64,000 nt of DNA from assembly GCF_014651075.1 (NCBI RefSeq), contig NZ_BMWE01000008.1:186001-250000 (forward strand). The letters run 5' to 3'. Below, one piece after another: positions 57,642 to 64,000 of this stretch. Numbering within the stretch: the first letter of the stretch is position 1; every line of letters begins with the position of its first letter. The position numbers and the translations under genes were made by a program. The DNA comes from Streptomyces djakartensis. Its GTDB lineage: Bacteria; Actinomycetota; Actinomycetes; Streptomycetales; Streptomycetaceae. The notes under the pieces are model-generated. The model ran no database searches, had not been told where the DNA came from, and saw nothing but the letters and a program-made list of their open reading frames with translations.

Positions 57642-58141
57642 GGCCGGAGGATACGTACGGTCAGCCCTGGAGTGCCGGAATTTCCGCGGCGCGGGGAACG
57701 GCAGTGCCGGGAGCGCCGCCGCTTTCTGCCCCTTGCACCTAACTGCCGCCCGGCAGATCCCACTTGACCCTGACGCCACGGCAGGGTGGACCCTGAACGG
57801 GCCGTCGGGTGGAGGGAACCCTGAGGCCGTCTCCACCCATCGGTGGACTGCCCCTAGGGGTACCTCCGCACTACGACCTGGGGAGGGTTCGTACCGCCGG
57901 AGGACGAGACGCGGCGGGGGTCGTCCTTAACCTGGCCTTACGCCGCCGGGGGGCGGTTGTGCACACCGGCGGGGGTGGGGTTTTCCACAGGAAAAGACTG
58001 CGCTGCGCACCAGGGCGCGGGGCCCCTCCCCGCCGGAAGACTGAAACGCGTCGGACGAGTTCCGTCATCCGGCTTCACGAACAGCGGCTGTCGACAGGGC
58101 GGCCGTCCGCACCATCTGCCGACCGATATAGGAGATATACC
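57642..58141. other. 500-base intergenic region upstream of the ABC transporter
   Basis: No gene is supported. At the left edge, TATCCT on the minus strand (57653-57648) is a probable -10 box for the leaderless acetyltransferase message. A MerR-type promoter-like element lies at 57764-57787, and AGGAGA at 58128-58133 serves the ABC transporter start. The rest is GC-rich with no clear structure. Confidence 0.5.
57764..57787 (+). promoter_or_regulatory. MerR-type operator/promoter-like element
   Basis: TTGACC (57764-57769) overlaps the imperfect palindrome ACCCTGACGCCACGGCAGGG (57767-57786), with outer arms ACCCTG/CAGGGT. MerR-family activators typically bind such repeats in over-long spacers downstream of a TTGAC -35 box. 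No merR gene is nearby, and the element is about 350 bases from the ABC transporter start. Confidence 0.4.
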
Positions 58142-58930
58142 GTGACATCGGCTGTAACCATTCCCAGGCACGGGGGTACTGGAGGGCGTACGGCCGTTGC
58201 CGCGCGGGCGCGGCAGGTCGTGAAGGCGTACGGGGCCGGCGAGACCCGCGTCGTCGCCCTCGATCACGTCGACGTGGACATCGCACGCGGCCAGTTCACC
58301 GCGATCATGGGCCCCTCGGGGTCGGGCAAGTCCACACTCATGCACTGCCTGGCCGGACTCGACACCGTCACCGAGGGGCAGATCTACCTCGACGAGACCG
58401 AGATCACCGGCCTGAAGGACAAGAAGCTCACGCAACTGCGCCGGGACCGCATCGGGTTCATCTTCCAGGCGTTCAACCTGCTGCCCACGCTGAACGCCCT
58501 GGAGAACATCACGCTGCCCATGGACATCGCGGGCCGGAGGCCCGACAAGCAGTGGCTGGAGCGGGTCGTGGAGACCGTCGGGCTCGCCGAGCGGCTGAAG
58601 CACCGGCCCACCCAGCTGTCCGGCGGCCAGCAGCAGCGCGTCGCCGTGGCGCGGGCCCTGGCGGCCCGACCCGAGATCATCTTCGGGGACGAGCCGACCG
58701 GGAACCTCGACTCCCGCGCGGGCGCCGAAGTTCTCGGCTTCCTGCGCCGGTCCGTCGACGAACTGGGCCAGACCATCGTCATGGTCACGCACGACCCGGT
58801 CGCCGCCTCCTACGCGGACCGTGTGCTGTACCTCGCCGACGGCCGCATCGTCGACGAGATGTACAAGCCGACGGCCGAGGCGGTCCTGGACCGCATGAAG
58901 GACTTCGACGCCCGGGGGCGTACGTCATGA
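58142..58930 (+). CDS. MacB-type ABC transporter ATPase
   Basis: The 262-residue ATP-binding subunit belongs to a mechanotransmission-type (MacB/LolD/FtsE-like) transporter. Walker A is GPSGSGKST, the Q-loop FIFQAFNLLP, the signature LSGGQQQR, Walker B IIFGDEPTGNLDS and the H-loop VMVTHD. GTG 58142 has AGGAGA 8 bases upstream. It overlaps the permease start by four bases, so both are made together. Substrates of such pairs in Streptomyces are mostly unknown; lipoprotein or peptide export is possible. Confidence 0.92.
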   Translation: MTSAVTIPRHGGTGGRTAVAARARQVVKAYGAGETRVVALDHVDVDIARGQFTAIMGPSGSGKSTLMHCLAGLDTVTEGQIYLDETEITGLKDKKLTQLRRDRIGFIFQAFNLLPTLNALENITLPMDIAGRRPDKQWLERVVETVGLAERLKHRPTQLSGGQQQRVAVARALAARPEIIFGDEPTGNLDSRAGAEVLGFLRRSVDELGQTIVMVTHDPVAASYADRVLYLADGRIVDEMYKPTAEAVLDRMKDFDARGRTS

Positions 58931-61506
58931 CCGTCCTGAAGACCTCGATGCGCAACTTCTTCGCGCACAAGGGACGCATGGCGCTCTCCGCGATCGCCGT
59001 CCTGCTGTCGGTGGCCTTCGTCTGCGGGACGCTCGTCTTCACGGACACCATGTCGACCACGTTCGACAAGCTCTTCGCGGCCACCTCCTCGGACGTCACG
59101 GTGAGCGCCAAGGGCGCCTCCGACACCGGTGAGACGACCGCCGACAACGGCAAGCCGCCGGTCATGCCGGCCTCCGTGCTCGGCGAGGTCCGCAGGACGC
59201 AGGGCGTAAAGTCCGCCGAGGGCGCGGTGTTCTCCAGCTCGGTGACGGTCGTCGACGCCGACAAGGACAACCTGTCGCCGTCCAGCGGCGCGCCGACCAT
59301 CGTCGGCGGCTGGAACGCCAACGAGGCCCGCACCATGGAGATCACCTCTGGTGCGGCTCCCCGGAGCGCCGACCAGATCATGGTCGACGCCGACACCGCC
59401 GACAAGCACGATCTGAGGCTCGGCGACGAGATCGGCGTCATCAGCGCGGTCGGCACCCACACCGCGAAGATCTCCGGCATCGTCGACTTCACCGTCACCA
59501 ACCCCGGTGCCGCGATCTTCTACCTGAACACCAAGACCGCCCAGCAGGCCCTGGTCGGCGAGACCGGCGTCTACACCAACGTCAACGTCACCGCGGCCGC
59601 CGGCGTCAGCGACGCACAGCTGAAGAAGAACGTCACCGCCGAACTCGGCGGCGGCTACAAGGTGCAGACGGCCAAGGAGACCGCCGACGCCAACCAGAAG
59701 GGTGTCGCCGACTTCATGAACGTCATGAAGTACGCGATGCTCGGCTTCGCCGGGATCGCCTTCCTCGTCGGCATCTTCCTGATCATCAACACCTTCTCCA
59801 TGCTGGTCGCCCAGCGCACCAGGGAGATCGGCCTGATGCGGGCCATCGGCTCCTCCCGCAAGCAGGTCAACCGCTCGGTGCTCGCCGAGGCGCTGCTGCT
59901 CGGCCTCGTCGGATCGGTGCTCGGTGTGGGCGCCGGCGTCGGCCTCGCGATCGGCCTCATGAAGCTCATGGGCCAGATGGGCATGGAACTGTCCACCGAC
60001 GACCTGACCGTGGCCTGGACGACCCCGGTGGTCGGCCTCGTCCTCGGCGTGGTCGTCACCGTGCTCGCCGCCTACCTGCCAGCCCGGCGCGCCGGCAAGA
60101 TCTCCCCGATGGCCGCCCTGCGCGACGCGGGCGCCCCCGCCGACGCCAAGTCCGGCTGGATACGCGCGGCGATCGGCACCGTCCTCACCGGCGCCGGCGG
60201 CTACGGCCTGTACCTGGCGGCGGCGGCCGACAAGGCCAAGGAGGGCTCGCTGTGGCTCGGCCTCGGCGTGGTGCTTTCGCTCATCGGCTTCGTGGTCATC
60301 GGCCCGCTGCTCGCCGGCGGTGTGGTCCGGGTCCTCGGCGCCGTCCTGCTGCGGATGTTCGGTCCCGTGGGCCGCATGGCCGAGCGCAACGCCCTGCGCA
60401 ACCCGCGGCGCACCGGCGCGACCGGCGCCGCGCTGATGATCGGCCTCGCCCTTGTGGCGTGCCTGTCCGTGGTCGGCTCCTCCATGGTGGCGTCCGCCAC
60501 CGAACAGCTCGACAAGACCGTCGGCACGGACTTCATCATCCAGAACGACCGCGGCCAGCTGATCACGCCCAAGGCGGTCGAGGCCGCGAAGGCGGCGCCG
60601 GACGTGGAGCGGGTCACCGAGTACAAGTGGACCAAGGCCGACTTCACCACCCCGGACGGCGAGACGCTCAAGGACACGGCGATCACGGCGGCGGACCCGT
60701 CGTACGCGACCGACCTGCGCACCGAGACGGTCGCCGGGAAGCTCCCCGACGCCTACCGGCCCGACTCGATGTCCGTGCACGAGAAGTTCGCGAAGGACCA
60801 CGGCATCAGCCTCGGCTCCAAGGTCAAGGTCGCCTTCCGGGACGGCCGTGCGGCCGACCTGACGGTCCGGGCGATCACCAGCAGTGACGTGGTGATCGAC
60901 GCGGGCGCGATGTACACGTCCATCGACACGATGGCCAAGTACGTCCCGGCCGACAAGATGCCGCTGGACACGCTGCTCTTCGCCAGCGCCGAGGACGGGC
61001 GGCAGGACGCCGCCTACAAGTCCCTGAAGTCGGCGCTGCACGACTACCCGCAGTACGAGGTGCGCGACCAGACCGACTACAAGGAGGCACTGAAGGACCA
61101 GATCGGCCAGCTGCTCAACATGATCTACGGCCTGCTGGCCCTGGCGATCATCGTGGCCGTCCTCGGCGTGGTGAACACCCTGGCCCTGTCGGTGGTGGAA
61201 CGCACCCGGGAGATCGGCCTGATGCGGGCGATCGGCCTCTCCCGCCGCCAGCTGCGCCGCATGATCCGCATGGAGTCCGTCGTCATCGCCCTCTTCGGCG
61301 CCCTGCTGGGCCTCGGACTCGGCATGGGCTGGGGCGCCACCGCGCAGCAGCTGCTCGCCCTGGAGGGCCTGGGGGTCCTGGAGATCCCCTGGCCGACCAT
61401 CATCGGCGTCTTCATCGGCTCGGCCTTCGTGGGGCTGTTCGCGGCACTGGTCCCGGCGTTCCGGGCGGGCCGGATGAACGTCCTGAACGCGATCGCGACG
61501 GAGTAG
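58927..61506 (+). CDS. MacB/FtsX-type ABC transporter permease, duplicated FtsX domains
   Basis: The 859-residue permease has an N-terminal helix (LSAIAVLLSVAFVCGTLVF) and a large external domain (about 40-260). A first FtsX domain of three to four helices follows, with QRTREIGLMRAIGSSRKQV. A middle pair of helices, a second external domain and a second FtsX domain (VERTREIGLMRAIGLSRRQL) complete it. The duplicated EIGLMRAIG cytoplasmic loops contact the ATPase. Unlike four-helix MacB it probably works as a single pseudo-dimeric chain. ATG 58927 overlaps the ATPase stop. Confidence 0.9.
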   Translation: MTVLKTSMRNFFAHKGRMALSAIAVLLSVAFVCGTLVFTDTMSTTFDKLFAATSSDVTVSAKGASDTGETTADNGKPPVMPASVLGEVRRTQGVKSAEGAVFSSSVTVVDADKDNLSPSSGAPTIVGGWNANEARTMEITSGAAPRSADQIMVDADTADKHDLRLGDEIGVISAVGTHTAKISGIVDFTVTNPGAAIFYLNTKTAQQALVGETGVYTNVNVTAAAGVSDAQLKKNVTAELGGGYKVQTAKETADANQKGVADFMNVMKYAMLGFAGIAFLVGIFLIINTFSMLVAQRTREIGLMRAIGSSRKQVNRSVLAEALLLGLVGSVLGVGAGVGLAIGLMKLMGQMGMELSTDDLTVAWTTPVVGLVLGVVVTVLAAYLPARRAGKISPMAALRDAGAPADAKSGWIRAAIGTVLTGAGGYGLYLAAAADKAKEGSLWLGLGVVLSLIGFVVIGPLLAGGVVRVLGAVLLRMFGPVGRMAERNALRNPRRTGATGAALMIGLALVACLSVVGSSMVASATEQLDKTVGTDFIIQNDRGQLITPKAVEAAKAAPDVERVTEYKWTKADFTTPDGETLKDTAITAADPSYATDLRTETVAGKLPDAYRPDSMSVHEKFAKDHGISLGSKVKVAFRDGRAADLTVRAITSSDVVIDAGAMYTSIDTMAKYVPADKMPLDTLLFASAEDGRQDAAYKSLKSALHDYPQYEVRDQTDYKEALKDQIGQLLNMIYGLLALAIIVAVLGVVNTLALSVVERTREIGLMRAIGLSRRQLRRMIRMESVVIALFGALLGLGLGMGWGATAQQLLALEGLGVLEIPWPTIIGVFIGSAFVGLFAALVPAFRAGRMNVLNAIATE

Positions 61507-61547
61507 CCGGTCAGACCGAGAACCTCCGCATACGGGGGTTGCGGGGA

Positions 61548-61586
61548 ACCCGGCGCCGGGAAGTCCTGGACTTCCCGGCGCCGGGT
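61548..61586. terminator. Terminator with perfect 19-base arms
   Basis: ACCCGGCGCCGGGAAGTCC and its exact complement surround a single central base (61567); 18 pairs can form around a CTG loop. It lies 42 bases after the permease stop and 150 bases before mfd. Confidence 0.8.
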
Positions 61587-61735
61587 GCTGTGCGGACCGA
61601 GCGCCCGGGCTCACACCGGGGGCGTTGTCCACAGCCCCACCGGCCGGCCGCGCGGAGTCGTACGCTGGAGAACCCCGGCCCGCGGCGCGCGTCGGGCCAG
61701 TCGTGTTGCCCACCCCTGGACGGAAAAAGCCCCCC

Positions 61736-64000
61736 ATGAGCCTGCACGGTCTGCTCGACGCCGTAGTCAAGGACACCGCCCTCGCCGAAGCGATCAGCGC
61801 GGCCGCGGACGGCACCCGCATGCACGTCGACCTGGTCGGCCCCCCTGCGGCCCGCCCCTTCGCGGTCGCCGCCCTGGCCCGCGACACGGGCCGCCCCGTG
61901 CTCGCGGTGACGGCGACCGGCCGGGAGGCGGAGGACCTGGCCGCGGCCCTGCGCTCCCTCCTCCCACCGGAGACGGTCGTGGAGTACCCGTCGTGGGAGA
62001 CGCTCCCGCACGAGCGGCTCAGCCCCCGCAGCGACACCGTCGGCCGCCGCCTGGCCGTGCTGCGCCGCCTGGCCCACCCCCGCCCCGACGACCCCGAGAC
62101 CGGGCCCGTCTCCGTCGTGGTGGCGCCCGTACGGTCCGTGCTCCAGCCGCAGGTCAAGGGCCTCGGCGACCTGGAGCCGGTCTCCCTGAGGACGGGGCAG
62201 AGCGCCGACCTGGGCGAGATCGTCGAGGCCCTCGCGGCCGCCGCGTACGCGCGCGTGGAGCTCGTGGAGAAGCGCGGCGAGTTCGCCGTCCGCGGCGGCA
62301 TCCTCGACGTGTTCCCGCCCACCGAGGAACACCCCCTGCGCATCGAGTTCTGGGGCGACGACGTCGAGGAGATCCGCTACTTCAAGGTCGCCGACCAGCG
62401 CTCCCTGGAAGTCGCCGAGCACGGCCTGTGGGCTCCGCCGTGCCGCGAACTGCTGCTCACCGACGACGTCCGCTACCGCGCGCGTGCCCTGGCCGAGGAC
62501 CACCCCGAGCTGGGCGAACTCCTCGGCAAGATCGCCGAGGGGATCGCCGTCGAGGGCATGGAGTCCCTCGCGCCCGTCCTGGTCGACGACATGGAGCTGC
62601 TGCTCGACGTGCTGCCCAAGGGCGCCATGGCCGTCGTCTGCGACCCGGAGCGGGTCCGTACGCGCGCCTCGGACCTCGTGGCCACCTCGCAGGAGTTCCT
62701 CCAGGCGTCCTGGGCGGCGACCGCGGGCGGCGGCGAGGCTCCCATCGACGTCGGCGCGGCCTCCCTGTGGTCCATCGCGGACGTCCGGGACCGGGCCCGC
62801 GAGCTGGACATGATGTGGTGGTCGGTGTCGCCGTTCGCCGCGGACGAGGAGCTCACGGAGAAATATGCCGCTGACGCGGCGGGCGAGACTCTCAAGCTCG
62901 GCATGCACGCCCCGGAGACCTATCGCGGGGACACCGCCAAGGCGCTCGCCGACACCAAGGGCTGGCTCGCCGACGGCTGGCGCGCGGTGTTCGTCACCGA
63001 GGGGCACGGCCCGGCGGCCCGTACGGTCGAGGTGCTGGGCGGCGAGGGCGTCGCGGCCCGCCTCGACGCGGACCTGGCCGAGATCTCCCCGTCGGTCGTG
63101 CACGTGGCGTGCGGCTCGATCGAGCACGGATTCGTCGACCCGGCCCTCAGACTCGCCGTCCTGACCGAGACCGACCTGTCCGGTCAGAGGGCCGCGGGCC
63201 GCGACGGCGCCCGGATGCCGGCCCGCCGCCGCAAGACCATCGACCCGCTCACCCTGGAGGCGGGCGACTACATCGTCCACGAGCAGCACGGCGTGGGCCG
63301 CTACATCGAGATGGTGCAGCGCACCGTGCAGGGCGCGACCCGCGAGTACCTGGTCGTCGAGTACGCGCCCGCCAAGCGCGGCCAGCCCGGCGACCGCCTC
63401 TACATCCCCACCGACCAGCTGGAGCAGATCACCAAGTACGTCGGCGGCGAGGCCCCCACCCTGCACCGCCTGGGCGGTGCCGACTGGACGAAGACGAAGG
63501 CCCGCGCGAAGAAGGCCGTCAAGGAGATCGCCGCCGACCTCATCAAGCTGTACAGCGCGCGCATGGCGGCGCCCGGGCACGCGTTCGGGGCGGACACCCC
63601 GTGGCAGCGCGAACTGGAGGACGCCTTCCCCTACGCGGAGACGCCCGACCAGCTCACCACCATCGCCGAGGTCAAGGAGGACATGGAGAAGACGGTCCCC
63701 ATGGACCGCCTGATCTGCGGCGACGTCGGCTACGGGAAGACCGAGATCGCGGTCCGCGCCGCCTTCAAGGCCGTCCAGGACGGCAAGCAGGTCGCCGTCC
63801 TGGTGCCCACGACCCTGCTGGTGCAGCAGCACTTCGGGACGTTCAGCGAGCGGTACGCGCAGTTCCCGGTGAACGTGAAGGCACTGTCCCGCTTCCAGAC
63901 CGAGACCGAGGCGAAGGCGGTCCTGGAGGGTCTGCGAGAGGGCTCGGTGGACATCGTCATCGGCACGCACCGGCTGTTCTCGTCCGAGACCAAGTTCAAG
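61736..64000 (+). CDS. mfd: Transcription-repair coupling factor Mfd, 3' end outside window
   Basis: Mfd removes RNA polymerase stalled at DNA damage and recruits UvrA. 755 codons are present of about 1170. The N terminus is UvrB-like (EYPSWETLPHERLSPRSD, EFAVRGGILDVFPPT). An RNA-polymerase-interacting CarD-like domain follows (about 500-570; DYIVHEQHGVGRYIEM, RLYIPTDQLEQITKYVG). The helicase domain has Walker A G662-D-V-G-Y-G-K-T669 and VLVPTTLLVQQHF, running to TKFK at the edge. ATG 61736 (MSLHGLLDAV) is the natural start; GGAAAAA upstream is a modest ribosome-binding site. Confidence 0.96.
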   Translation, partial: MSLHGLLDAVVKDTALAEAISAAADGTRMHVDLVGPPAARPFAVAALARDTGRPVLAVTATGREAEDLAAALRSLLPPETVVEYPSWETLPHERLSPRSDTVGRRLAVLRRLAHPRPDDPETGPVSVVVAPVRSVLQPQVKGLGDLEPVSLRTGQSADLGEIVEALAAAAYARVELVEKRGEFAVRGGILDVFPPTEEHPLRIEFWGDDVEEIRYFKVADQRSLEVAEHGLWAPPCRELLLTDDVRYRARALAEDHPELGELLGKIAEGIAVEGMESLAPVLVDDMELLLDVLPKGAMAVVCDPERVRTRASDLVATSQEFLQASWAATAGGGEAPIDVGAASLWSIADVRDRARELDMMWWSVSPFAADEELTEKYAADAAGETLKLGMHAPETYRGDTAKALADTKGWLADGWRAVFVTEGHGPAARTVEVLGGEGVAARLDADLAEISPSVVHVACGSIEHGFVDPALRLAVLTETDLSGQRAAGRDGARMPARRRKTIDPLTLEAGDYIVHEQHGVGRYIEMVQRTVQGATREYLVVEYAPAKRGQPGDRLYIPTDQLEQITKYVGGEAPTLHRLGGADWTKTKARAKKAVKEIAADLIKLYSARMAAPGHAFGADTPWQRELEDAFPYAETPDQLTTIAEVKEDMEKTVPMDRLICGDVGYGKTEIAVRAAFKAVQDGKQVAVLVPTTLLVQQHFGTFSERYAQFPVNVKALSRFQTETEAKAVLEGLREGSVDIVIGTHRLFSSETKFK

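Overview
The window is high-GC actinobacterial DNA, and the gene content points to Streptomyces. It has an SsgA-like sporulation protein, RpfB, bacterial protein O-mannosyltransferase, a galT-galE-galK operon, many GTG starts, leaderless starts, a LAxTG sortase signal, and single-component NarL/LuxR regulators. From memory the order (ssgE, pmt, rpfB, rsmA, ispE, gal, ppc, pth, rplY, prs, glmU, mfd) matches the S. coelicolor core chromosome. I could not run an alignment to confirm that.

Layout. 1-0.6 kb: the 3'-truncated cbiM of a metal ECF transporter, with a Fur-family (Nur-like) box at its start. 0.8-6.5 kb: ssgE, two tandem penicillin-binding proteins and pmt (cell wall and envelope). 6.5-14.5 kb: translation and envelope housekeeping (rsmI, a zinc-ribbon protein, tatD, rpfB, rsmA-ispE, an ABC-F ATPase). 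14.6-19.3 kb: two membrane-anchored PQQ-propeller paralogues and a response regulator whose receiver cannot be phosphorylated. 19.7-25.0 kb: a 1645-residue secreted polymorphic toxin (ricin lectin, long Ala-rich coiled coil, pretoxin HINT, unrecognised 125-residue tip), then a low-GC 88-codon gene that is the likely immunity gene. 25.1-25.7 kb: a probable pseudogene of an ATP-binding regulatory protein. 25.7-31.1 kb: galactose utilisation, with a Na+ symporter and small membrane partner divergent from galT-galE-galK. 31.2-37.0 kb: small accessory and regulatory genes (Uma2, two-component regulator, MarR with tam, a ParE/Phd toxin-antitoxin pair, TetR with an acyl-CoA desaturase), several with visible operators. 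37.3-45.7 kb: ppc, a sortase substrate, pth, rplY, prs, glmU and tRNA-Gln. 45.7-48.0 kb: an HTH/LAGLIDADG-like protein and an orphan histidine kinase.

48.0-53.6 kb is a second toxin-immunity island. It holds a SUKH-3 immunity protein with a YwqJ-type deaminase, then two genes in which toxin and immunity domains are fused in one polypeptide: a WHH-type HNH nuclease with a SUKH domain, and a YrhB/Imm35-like domain, Pro/Gly linker, deaminase and SUKH-4-like domain. None shows an export signal. 53.8-64 kb: a DivIVA-like coiled-coil protein, a DUF485 plus acetate-type Na+ symporter pair, a GNAT acetyltransferase, a MacB-type ABC transporter and the 5' part of mfd.

The two toxin loci are the most interesting content: the secreted HINT toxin with an unrecognised tip and cognate gene, and the intracellular deaminase/nuclease-SUKH fusions. 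All functional calls rest on motifs read by eye from the translations; no database search was run.
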